Assembly: GCF_002142215.1 (NCBI RefSeq)
Contig: NZ_NAST01000005.1
Span: 1 to 64,000, forward strand
Source: Gilliamella sp. N-G2
Lineage (GTDB): Bacteria > Pseudomonadota > Gammaproteobacteria > Enterobacterales > Orbaceae
Reading direction: 5' to 3'
DNA: 64,000 nucleotides
A program made the position numbers and the translations under genes. Shown here one piece after another: positions 18,829 through 26,034 of this stretch. A model generated the notes under the pieces. It was given only the letters and a program-made list of their open reading frames with translations. It had not been told where the DNA came from and ran no database searches. Position 1 is the stretch's first letter. Every line of letters starts with the position of its first letter.

Positions 18829-18863
18829 TGAATAAATTAATTAATTTGATTATGTAAAATCTA

Positions 18864-19208
18864 TTAAGCGGTAGCGTTTGGACCGGCTCTTATTCCATTA
18901 TAGGGAGATAATCGAATAACAGTATTTGGACTAACTTCGTCATAATTTCGCACGATAATTTGCTTATCGTAATGCTGTTTTGGTGACAAAGATAAGATTT
19001 GCGAGGCTTTTTTAGTTGGAATTTGCTGATCTTGAACTATTTCGGTAATCGCAATAATACCAACTTGAGTAGTAACTGATTGAACTGGTAAAGCATTTTG
19101 TTGGTAAAAACCGAACCCAGTAGCAATTACACCTAATAATAAGTGCGATAATGCGGTTTTAATAATAAGTCGTTTACTTATATGTTGCCAGTAATTAATT
19201 ATAGTCAT
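18864..19208 (-). CDS. secM: Divergent SecM: secretion monitor / translation arrest peptide
   Basis: 114-residue protein directly upstream of secA. It has a basic N-terminus and hydrophobic segment (about residues 13-34) like an export signal, and ends with GIRAGP (105-110) followed by four residues, NATA. E. coli SecM has GIRAGP as residues 161-166 and also ends four residues later. The other arrest-motif positions are not conserved: E. coli Phe150, Trp155 and Ile156 correspond to Pro94, Arg99 and Leu100. The body is much shorter than E. coli SecM (170). Arrest activity is inferred from motif and position. Confidence 0.8.
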   Translation of the reverse strand: MTIINYWQHISKRLIIKTALSHLLLGVIATGFGFYQQNALPVQSVTTQVGIIAITEIVQDQQIPTKKASQILSLSPKQHYDKQIIVRNYDEVSPNTVIRLSPYNGIRAGPNATA

Positions 19209-19344
19209 AACCGCATTATCTTAGCATTTTTTGCCAAAATGAAAAGCTATTATTATAAATAGGTTATTGTTTATTAATTAAGATTAATTTATATATAAAA
19301 TCAAATGAATTTTTAAATAGATTTTAGATGTACTATTCAATTTT

Positions 19345-19372
19345 AAAACCACTCAGAAAAATAAGTGGCTTT
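19345..19372 (-). terminator. Terminator of the PTS operon (minus strand)
   Basis: Read on the minus strand: AAAGCCACT, nine-to-ten-base loop, AGTGGTTTT then A/T-rich. The stem has one mismatch. It lies directly downstream of the hexuloisomerase gene. Confidence 0.5.
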
Positions 19373-19391
19373 AAGATAAATTATTATACTA

Positions 19392-19931
19392 CTATTCTAA
19401 ACTAGCATGCCGTTGTGCCATATCATTATTACTATCTTTTCGCTCATTACTCATAACTAAAATAACAGTATCAAATATAATTAGTAACATTTGTTCAAAA
19501 AGACTACCTAATGGTTGTTGGCTAACTTGTGATTGAGTAAATTTAGTTCCAGATTGTAATAATATATTTGGTGTTTGTAATTTTGCTAGTGTAGATGTGT
19601 TAGATGCGCAAATTATAGCTAAATCAATTCCTTGATTGAGTGCTGATTTTGCCATGATATTTACACTTTCTGTTTCACCAGATGCAGATGCTAAAATGAG
19701 CAAGTCTCCTTTTTGAACCGCTGGAGTTGTCGTTTCACCGACCACAAAGGAATTTAAACCCAGTTGCATCAGCCTCATTGCAAATGCTTTAAGCATAAGA
19801 CCTGAACGACCAGTACCATACACAAAAATACGTTTATGCTGTTGTATTTTTTGTATTAGATCAATGATGTCATCATCGGTCAATGTTTTAACTGAATGAT
19901 TCAATTCATTAATAATTAATTGTGATTGCAC
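19392..19931 (-). CDS. 6-phospho-3-hexuloisomerase-type SIS protein
   Basis: 179-residue SIS-domain isomerase. Features: IFVYGTGRSGLMLKAFAMRLMQLG (sugar-phosphate loop), ILASASGETES, and QPLGSLFEQ near the C-terminus, the pattern of hexulose-phosphate isomerases (HxlB/PHI), which interconvert arabino-3-hexulose 6-phosphate and fructose 6-phosphate. A GTG start at 19931 is supported by AGGGGA upstream. It is the last gene of a PTS operon that lacks a hexulose-phosphate synthase, so its role is not formaldehyde fixation but probably the final step to fructose 6-phosphate. Confidence 0.78.
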   Translation of the reverse strand: MQSQLIINELNHSVKTLTDDDIIDLIQKIQQHKRIFVYGTGRSGLMLKAFAMRLMQLGLNSFVVGETTTPAVQKGDLLILASASGETESVNIMAKSALNQGIDLAIICASNTSTLAKLQTPNILLQSGTKFTQSQVSQQPLGSLFEQMLLIIFDTVILVMSNERKDSNNDMAQRHASLE

Positions 19932-19942
19932 TTTAATCCCCT

Positions 19943-19972
19943 ATCGAAAAATAGCTAATGCTATTTTTCGAT
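19943..19972. repeat. 13-bp intercistronic hairpin in the PTS operon
   Basis: ATCGAAAAATAGC-TAAT-GCTATTTTTCGAT is a perfect inverted repeat between the IIA gene and the hexuloisomerase gene. There is no T-run after it on the minus strand; the Shine-Dalgarno of the next gene follows directly. It could separate expression levels or stabilise the upstream mRNA. Confidence 0.55.
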
Positions 19973-19985
19973 TATAAAATGTATA

Positions 19986-20435
19986 CTAAATATTTAACTG
20001 TTGAATGATTAATTCTTGAGTTTGTTGGCAATTAGATTGTTGACATTTATTCACAAAAGACTCATCTTGAAATAAAGTAAATAGACGTTTGAGTATTGAT
20101 AAATGTTGATCACTTGTTGCCAATGCTAAATTAAAAATTAGTTGGCAAGATACCATTAAGTTGGCATCCTCCATTTGACCGAAAATTACTCCTTTTGTTG
20201 AGCGTACCAAACTAATTGAATCTGATTTAACTAATTGATAATTAGCATGTGGTATAGCAATCCCTATACCATTATTCATCAGTAATCCAGTTGGATATTG
20301 CTTTTCTCGATTGATACACGCTGAAATATAGTCAGGTGTAATATAATTTTTTTCTAATAAATATGAACCTGACTCTAATATAGCATCTTGATAAGTTGTA
20401 ATTTTTTGATCTAAATCATGAACTAAAATGTGCAT
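19986..20435 (-). CDS. PTS EIIA component, galactitol/fructose-nitrogen type
   Basis: 149-residue cytoplasmic phosphotransfer domain of the PTS_IIA_2 family. The phosphorylated His is probably H63 in GIAIPHAN. AGGAATTTAACC precedes the ATG. It forms a complete separate-subunit system with the IIB and IIC genes upstream, in the order IIC-IIB-IIA. Sugar unknown. Confidence 0.85.
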   Translation of the reverse strand: MHILVHDLDQKITTYQDAILESGSYLLEKNYITPDYISACINREKQYPTGLLMNNGIGIAIPHANYQLVKSDSISLVRSTKGVIFGQMEDANLMVSCQLIFNLALATSDQHLSILKRLFTLFQDESFVNKCQQSNCQQTQELIIQQLNI

Positions 20436-20449
20436 GGTTAAATTCCTAA

Positions 20450-20734
20450 TTATTGAGTTAAGCTTTGTTTAACAGCTTCAAAAATGGCATCTTCTCCAAT
20501 ACCTGTTAGTAAACCAGCTCCAACAATAACCTTGGTAGTTATATCTGGATTATCAATTTTTGTTGATGAAACAACTAAATCATAACTATTAAAAATATCA
20601 GCATTGCAAGCCATAAGTGATGATTTATCTACTTGAGCTTCAATATGCTGTTCTTTCAAATAATCTTGCAAAATTGAAACCATGATTGATGAAGAAGCAA
20701 TGCCATTACCACATACCACTAATATTTTTTTCAT
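20450..20734 (-). CDS. PTS EIIB component, galactitol (GatB) type
   Basis: 94-residue IIB protein with the phosphocysteine C8 in KILVVCGNGIASSS, typical of the lactose/galactitol IIB fold. Its start overlaps the stop of the IIC gene (ATGA), so they are translationally coupled. Confidence 0.87.
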   Translation of the reverse strand: MKKILVVCGNGIASSSIMVSILQDYLKEQHIEAQVDKSSLMACNADIFNSYDLVVSSTKIDNPDITTKVIVGAGLLTGIGEDAIFEAVKQSLTQ

Positions 20735-22101
20735 TTTGAAACCTCACTTGTATTATTTTTTGAATTTTTTTCTTTCTTCTTTAATAGATAGCCTACTGAT
20801 AGCAAAATTAAGCCAATTAATATGTAACCAAATATTCCCACATGACTAGTTGCTGCGAATAGACCAGTAAATGGATTTGCTGATGGATTTAATGAGGTAT
20901 ACATTACAGATGCATCAGGGTTAGAACCAAATGCTTGGAATACTTCGTTAGTTGCAGGTGTCATCCATGAGGCAATATATAATCCACCTCCAAATAAAAA
21001 TATTGATGTAACCCATGTACGGATAATATTGCCTTTGAATACAGGAACCATACAAGCAATAAAGAAGACAAATTGTGATAAATCACCTAAAGGCATAACT
21101 TTATTACCTGGTAAAATAACCGCTAAAATGACAATAATAGGAATCAGTAATAAAGCAGGAGCAATAACGGAAGGGTTACCGACAATCAATGCAGTATCCA
21201 TTCCGACGGTAATATCTCGATTAGGAAAACGTTTAACTAGTTTTTTTCTTGCTACATTTGATAATGGCACTAAACCTTCCATCATAATTGATGTCATACG
21301 TGGTAACAATAACATTACTGCCGCTAAGTACATGCCTAATTGTACGCTTGAAATGATGGTGTGATATGGACTTTCCCAAGAGTAACCACAAAAACCAAGT
21401 AATACCCCAATAATAAAGCCGACTATAGTTGGATCGCCAAGAACACCAAAACGTTTTTGAATGGTATCGGCTGTAACAGTTATATTTCTAAAGCCCGGAA
21501 TACGATCATAAATCCAGTTAAATGGATAAGCAAAAATAAGGTAAGTGTTTGCGACGGGATGTGAAATTGAGACACCTTCAGGAAGGTTAAAAAATTTTTC
21601 ATTATTTTTTGCGCCTAGATCAGCAGCAATTAATGCCCAAACGTGAAATAGTGCAGCTGTTAATACACCATATAAGAAACTACCTGAATAAACACCTACG
21701 ATTGCACCCATTGATGCATTTTGGTGTAAATTAAAAACATCGACATTCACACAATCAGTGATTTTTAGTATAAGTAATAAAACATTAACTGCAACACATA
21801 GTGGAATAATTATTGGCCCCATACTTGAGCCAAATCCCATTACAGCAGTTGCTGCACCACCAACGTCAATTGCACTGAGTGAAGATCCTGTGCTTTCGGC
21901 GAGTCCTGTAACAGCAGGAGCCATTTTATCTAACATAAATTTAATTGTCATACTTAATGCGATAAAGCCAATACCGACTTTCATTGCAGAAGCAATACAT
22001 TCAGAAATAGGCCTTCCGAGCGCAGCCATTAATATTAAAAATATTATAGGAATAAAAATAAAATTCCCTAAATCATTGATAAATTGTGTAATTAATTCCA
22101 T
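20731..22101 (-). CDS. PTS EIIC component, galactitol (GatC) family
   Basis: 456-residue polytopic permease. It starts with FINDLGNFIFIPIIFLILMAALGRP and contains MGPIIIPLCVAVNVLLLILKITDCVNVDVFN, both typical of the galactitol family of PTS permeases. A charged KKKEKN tail ends the protein. AAAGGAG precedes the ATG. The family includes carriers for galactitol and pentitols and many of unknown specificity; no polyol dehydrogenase accompanies it here. Confidence 0.87.
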   Translation of the reverse strand: MELITQFINDLGNFIFIPIIFLILMAALGRPISECIASAMKVGIGFIALSMTIKFMLDKMAPAVTGLAESTGSSLSAIDVGGAATAVMGFGSSMGPIIIPLCVAVNVLLLILKITDCVNVDVFNLHQNASMGAIVGVYSGSFLYGVLTAALFHVWALIAADLGAKNNEKFFNLPEGVSISHPVANTYLIFAYPFNWIYDRIPGFRNITVTADTIQKRFGVLGDPTIVGFIIGVLLGFCGYSWESPYHTIISSVQLGMYLAAVMLLLPRMTSIMMEGLVPLSNVARKKLVKRFPNRDITVGMDTALIVGNPSVIAPALLLIPIIVILAVILPGNKVMPLGDLSQFVFFIACMVPVFKGNIIRTWVTSIFLFGGGLYIASWMTPATNEVFQAFGSNPDASVMYTSLNPSANPFTGLFAATSHVGIFGYILIGLILLSVGYLLKKKEKNSKNNTSEVSK

Positions 22102-22116
22102 AAGTGACTCCTTTTA

Positions 22117-22641
22117 TCATTCCTCATTGGCTCTAAACCCCATATTCCAAGCAATATGAGCTGGTTTGACCAATAACGCATTATCGTTATGCTCAGCTTC
22201 AAGCAAGTTTTTCTTCGAATTTTCACGTGCAGTAGTAAAATCAAATGGTTGGTCGTACCACGCGTCTATAATCATTTTGGTATACTCAAGTCCATTAACG
22301 CGACAACCTAGTCCAATGATTTGTGCATTATTGCTTAATCTGGCTCGTTTAGCTGAATATGGATTAGTTACAGCAACAGCACGTATGCCCCAGTGTTTGT
22401 TAGCTTGGCAGGTAAAACCAATACCTGTTCCACAAATATATATTCCTAAACGACAAACATCTTTCTGGATCAAAATTGACATTTCATCAGCTAATTTGGC
22501 ATAAGTATTGATGCCGTCTGCCTTAACTTTTACTGGGTCATAAACAATATCGGCATTTTTTTCATTAATTAAATATTTTTTTATTTCTTCTTTATATTCA
22601 AATCCTAAATCATCACAGGCTATAGCAATTTTTGTTTTCAT
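22117..22641 (-). CDS. RpiB/LacA/LacB-family sugar-phosphate isomerase
   Basis: 174-residue isomerase, first gene of the PTS operon. The catalytic-base motif is present as ICGTGIG (C70). The N-terminal DH pair of RpiB (CDHVGF in E. coli) reads CDDLGF, and the ring-opening His of RpiB (about His99 in E. coli) is replaced by Ser in RARLSNNAQIIG. These changes argue against ordinary ribose-5-phosphate isomerase and suggest a LacB-like or acyclic substrate. Likely converts the phosphorylated sugar delivered by the PTS. Confidence 0.82.
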   Translation of the reverse strand: MKTKIAIACDDLGFEYKEEIKKYLINEKNADIVYDPVKVKADGINTYAKLADEMSILIQKDVCRLGIYICGTGIGFTCQANKHWGIRAVAVTNPYSAKRARLSNNAQIIGLGCRVNGLEYTKMIIDAWYDQPFDFTTARENSKKNLLEAEHNDNALLVKPAHIAWNMGFRANEE

Positions 22642-22676
22642 TTTTTTTCCCTCAATTAAATTAATAATTATTTTAT

Positions 22677-22695
22677 AATTGGTTTTTATTGGTAA
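22677..22695. promoter_or_regulatory. Operator-like box 1 of the DeoR/PTS region
   Basis: AATTGGTTTTTATTGGTAA contains two TTGGT units ten bases apart (one helical turn). It abuts a TATAAA on the minus strand (22672-22677) that suits a -10 for the PTS operon, so a bound repressor would block that promoter. Confidence 0.55.
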
Positions 22696-22700
22696 GTCAA

Positions 22701-22716
22701 TGTGATCTTGATCACA
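22701..22716. promoter_or_regulatory. Perfect CRP palindrome between PTS operon and deoR-type gene
   Basis: TGTGATCTTGATCACA matches TGTGA-N6-TCACA exactly. Its centre lies about 43 bases upstream of the start point expected from the minus-strand TATAAA at 22672-22677, a class II arrangement for the RpiB-PTS operon. Confidence 0.8.
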
Positions 22717-22749
22717 AAAATAATAAGATATTGATTTTTAATATTAAAA

Positions 22750-22768
22750 AAACCAATATAAACCAATT
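22750..22768. promoter_or_regulatory. Operator-like box 2, inverted copy of box 1
   Basis: AAACCAATATAAACCAATT; its reverse complement matches box 1 at 22677-22695 over AATTGGTTT-TATTGGT with one difference inside that core. The two boxes are about 73 bases apart centre to centre, in opposite orientation, with the CRP site between them. A looser third copy (TTGGT repeated 11 bases apart) is at 22849-22864. Confidence 0.55.
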
Positions 22769-22916
22769 TTAATTGATTTTTTATTATTTGTTATTTATAT
22801 TGAGATAATGAGGCATATGATGAGTTATTAATGAATCATGTGGACTTTTTGGTAAAATATTGGTAATAATCAGAAATGGTTAGTAATATCTAAATCAATA
22901 TTTGAGATTGTGAACA

Positions 22917-23672
22917 ATGCAATTAATGAATGAAAGACGAGAATTAATTTTAGAAGAATTGATAACTGCTGGGACTGTATATGTGAGTGAATTAGCTCGT
23001 AAATACCAAGTTACTTATGAAACAATCCGTAAAGATTTATCCGATTTAGAAAAAAAAGGATATCTAGTCAAATGTCATGGTGGGGCAACACTTAAACAAG
23101 GCGCTATTGAACATCCATTCCAAATTAGAGAAAAGGAAAACGCTAGCTTAAAGAAAAGTATTGCTCAAAAAGCATTAACATTACTGCCTGATAATTGTTC
23201 TATGATTATCGGAACAGGTAGCACAACATTAGAATTAGCTAAATTATTAATGTATCGTTCTGGATTTAAGATCTTTACCGATTCATTACCTGTTGCCAAT
23301 GCTCTTATTTCATCAGATAACCAAGTTTTCTTATTTGGTGGTGAACTACGTAATAAAAGCTCATCTGTTTATGGTGGTTGGACATTATCTATGATTAATG
23401 AAATTCAGGTTGATATATGCTTTTTAGGCACAGATGGTTTTAGTAATTTAACAGGCCCTTCCAGTCCTTCATCTTCCGATGCTTATATCGATAAGGCCGT
23501 TATTTCTCATGCTGAAAAAAAGTATATTTTAGGTGATTACACAAAATTTAATAGAAAAAGTCTGTATAAAATTTGTGATTGGAATGAAATAACGGCATTA
23601 ATTACTAATAAGTTAGCTGATCCGGCTCAAGTTTTGAAATTAGAAACTGAAACTAAAGTTATTTTGTGTTAA
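22917..23672 (+). CDS. DeoR/GlpR-family transcriptional repressor
   Basis: 251-residue regulator, divergent from the PTS operon. N-terminal helix-turn-helix (ERRELILEELITAGTVYVSELARKYQVTYETIRKDLSDLEKKGYLVKCHGGA) and a C-terminal DeoR sensor domain (MIIGTGSTTLELAK, FLGTDGF) of the RpiA-like sugar-phosphate fold. The inducer should be a phosphorylated sugar from the pathway. Either ATG at 22917 or the one three codons on may start translation. Repeated TTGGT boxes upstream make autoregulation likely. Confidence 0.87.
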   Translation: MQLMNERRELILEELITAGTVYVSELARKYQVTYETIRKDLSDLEKKGYLVKCHGGATLKQGAIEHPFQIREKENASLKKSIAQKALTLLPDNCSMIIGTGSTTLELAKLLMYRSGFKIFTDSLPVANALISSDNQVFLFGGELRNKSSSVYGGWTLSMINEIQVDICFLGTDGFSNLTGPSSPSSSDAYIDKAVISHAEKKYILGDYTKFNRKSLYKICDWNEITALITNKLADPAQVLKLETETKVILC

Positions 23673-23754
23673 AAATTTTGCGGCTTTCTATAAACAATGA
23701 AAATCTCCCTTATCTTTATGCAACTGTTAAGAGAAGGGAGAGAATTTATTAGAA

Positions 23755-25296
23755 TTATTTAACCATTAATTGTCCCATCATACCGAGTGTTTCATGTTCA
23801 ACAATATGGCAATGATACATGCGTAATCCTGGCATATTTTGTTGAATTTTTATGGTGATTTTTTCGTGAGGACGTAAATTGATGGTATCTTTTAATGCAA
23901 CATATTCTGGTGGATATTTTTTACCATCAAATTCATGCGATACAACCGTGAATTGTGTACCATGAATATGGAAATTATGATCCATATGTGAATTATTAAA
24001 TATTGTCCACTCCTCAACATCATGGATTTTACTTTCTAGATCAATTCGTTTCATATCATGGCGTTTGCCATTAATTAAAAACAGCATGCCACCTCTTGGT
24101 TCGTTTTTGTCCATGACCTCTGTATATTCAAGCGTTTTATGCGCTTTTGCTTCACCAATTTTAGGTAGAGTTCGTAATGGCGAAGGTAAAACAATCGAAT
24201 TTGCTTGTTGTAGCTCTAATTCAGCAAGTATTATATCTTGTTCTGGTGGTACATTTCCCATTTTACCGCGATCATAACCAATTGATTGTAAGTAAACCGT
24301 ACCGGTTTGTTTGGGTAAAATTACTAATTCTGCGCGTTCGGCAGGTGATAATAATAGTGGCTTTTCAAGGGAAATTGGTTCAGGCATTAATCCACCATCA
24401 CTACCCACTAAAAAGACATCACAACCTGGAATTGAAAGGTTAAGATAACGTCCAGAACAGGCATTCCAAACACGAACACGTGTTGCAGTATTAACTTTCA
24501 TTTTTGGACGATAACCACCATTAATTAATACAAATTGTCCTTCTCGACCATTCATCCAATCAGTCATTGAGTTATCGGCAATTTCTCCTTTGTCTGTCAG
24601 TTTCAGATCTGAGAAAAACCAATTTAGTTCCGGTAAAGATTCTAAAGGGTCTTTTTTACTACGAACTATAAATACTCCCGCTAATCCTCTAGCGACTTGT
24701 TCAGCAACGGTGTTATGACCATGAGGATGATACCAATAGGTACCTGCACTGCCTTCGGGAATGGTAAATTCGTAAATACGTTCACTGCCTGCAGGTATTT
24801 CATCTTGTGGATTACCATCTTGATTTGATGGCACAAGTAAACCATGCCAGTGCACCGTTGTTGATTGGGACAGCCTATTTTTTACTGTCAATTTGACTTT
24901 ATCACCTTCATAAACTTCAATAAGTGGCCCAGGTATTGAATCATTGTAAGCCCAAAATTCTGTAGTGATATCAGGCGTTAATGCAATTTTTACAGGTTTG
25001 GCTTCAATAGTAGCTTCAAATATACCTGATTGATGACTACTATTTTTTAACAGCTGGAATTTGGGTAAATCATGACCTTTTGGTAGTGCTGAAGTAGATA
25101 ATAGTTTTTGTGGTTGTTTGTTGTTCATATTCATATTCATATGATCGTGCATGTTGTCCCCCTTATCACAATTATCAGATTTAACATCACAAACCATGTC
25201 AGACATTGATGAATGATCCAATTTGGCAATGGCTTTAGTTGCAATTAAACCACCAACGGCAGCGGTAATATTCATTATAAAATTTCGGCGTTTCAT
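23755..25296 (-). CDS. Periplasmic multicopper oxidase (CueO-like)
   Basis: 513-residue three-cupredoxin oxidase. Copper ligands: HWHG, HPHGH, HNFHIHG and HCHIVEHETLGMM (type 1 Cys, His and axial Met). The N-terminus KRRNFIMNITAAVGGLIATKAIA is a twin-arginine-type signal, consistent with export of the folded copper protein. A Met/His-rich stretch (about residues 49-58) follows the signal and may bind copper; the long internal Met-rich insert of E. coli CueO is not apparent. Likely oxidises Cu(I) for detoxification. A DUF2946 gene lies upstream. Confidence 0.85.
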   Translation of the reverse strand: MKRRNFIMNITAAVGGLIATKAIAKLDHSSMSDMVCDVKSDNCDKGDNMHDHMNMNMNNKQPQKLLSTSALPKGHDLPKFQLLKNSSHQSGIFEATIEAKPVKIALTPDITTEFWAYNDSIPGPLIEVYEGDKVKLTVKNRLSQSTTVHWHGLLVPSNQDGNPQDEIPAGSERIYEFTIPEGSAGTYWYHPHGHNTVAEQVARGLAGVFIVRSKKDPLESLPELNWFFSDLKLTDKGEIADNSMTDWMNGREGQFVLINGGYRPKMKVNTATRVRVWNACSGRYLNLSIPGCDVFLVGSDGGLMPEPISLEKPLLLSPAERAELVILPKQTGTVYLQSIGYDRGKMGNVPPEQDIILAELELQQANSIVLPSPLRTLPKIGEAKAHKTLEYTEVMDKNEPRGGMLFLINGKRHDMKRIDLESKIHDVEEWTIFNNSHMDHNFHIHGTQFTVVSHEFDGKKYPPEYVALKDTINLRPHEKITIKIQQNMPGLRMYHCHIVEHETLGMMGQLMVK

Positions 25297-25330
25297 AGTA
25301 TTCCTATAATCATTTATTTAGTTAAATAAT

Positions 25331-25387
25331 AACTAGTCGTTAGCTCTCCAAACTCGTCTAGTCGTTCAGCAAGCTAACGTGTTATTG
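25331..25387. repeat. Long imperfect hairpin with internal CTAGTCGTT direct repeats
   Basis: CGTTAGCT (25338-25345) pairs with AGCTAACG (25372-25379), and outside a bulge AATAAC pairs with GTTATT. CTAGTCGTT occurs twice (25333-25341 and 25358-25366). The region is richer in G+C than its surroundings and lies between the multicopper oxidase and DUF2946 genes. Function unknown; it could be a leader or an intercistronic RNA structure. Confidence 0.45.
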
Positions 25388-25426
25388 ATTTCCAGTATTT
25401 ATTACTAATATTTAACAGAGCGTAAA

Positions 25427-25795
25427 TTAGCTAATTTTTGGTGGTTTTAACTCAGGAATAAATTCTTTATATTCAGGAATAAAATTTGTTGGTAGATATT
25501 GTTCACGGTAAATCGGATAATCAATATTAACGCTATAATTAGCAATAGCTATGCCACAAGCAAAACAATGATTAACTGATTCACTAATAAAAGGTTTTGT
25601 TGATTTAGAAGTCGGCAAATCAATTACTGGAGAGTGATGATTTGCGTTCACCCTTAAAGATTGTAAGCTAGGTGAATGATGAACAGTACAAGGTTTGGAC
25701 ATAATGAGTGAAACATGCCAAATAGAATAAAAAAACAAAAAGATTGTCGATATAATTAAAATATTCATTTTCTTTTTGTTTATGGCTAATGACAT
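25427..25795 (-). CDS. DUF2946-like membrane-anchored Cys/His protein
   Basis: 122 residues: one N-terminal hydrophobic helix (about 10-32), then CTVHHSPS, NANHHSP and the CFACG pair typical of DUF2946. Such proteins often sit beside copper-handling genes, and a multicopper oxidase is 130 bases downstream on the same strand. A role in copper binding is an inference. No good ribosome site is visible before the ATG at 25795, so an ATG at 25768 is possible. Confidence 0.6.
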   Translation of the reverse strand: MSLAINKKKMNILIISTIFLFFYSIWHVSLIMSKPCTVHHSPSLQSLRVNANHHSPVIDLPTSKSTKPFISESVNHCFACGIAIANYSVNIDYPIYREQYLPTNFIPEYKEFIPELKPPKIS

Positions 25796-26034
25796 TGTTG
25801 ATCACGCAATTAATCTAGCAAACCTTGTATTTATTTTACTAGAGAAAACACTAAATTTATACTATTTTGACAAGTGGAAGTTTTATTCAACTTCAATTGC
25901 TAATAATCGCCAATCTTTCAATCTGTAACATCAACAATAATTGGTATATTAATGGTTATTTAGTACAAGATGATCATAAAAATATATAAGCCAAATATAA
26001 TTGGTTCTGGTATCATATTCGCATAAAAAACATT

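Noticed and set aside
20986-22504. Several long plus-strand reading frames opposite the PTS IIC and isomerase genes
   Set aside because: They lie antisense to well-recognised genes, have no ribosome-binding sites or family motifs, and arise from the codon composition of the IIC gene.
20731-22641. Assignment of the PTS operon to galactitol or tagatose 6-phosphate catabolism
   Set aside because: The required galactitol-1-phosphate dehydrogenase, tagatose kinase and aldolase genes are not present, so the sugar is left open.
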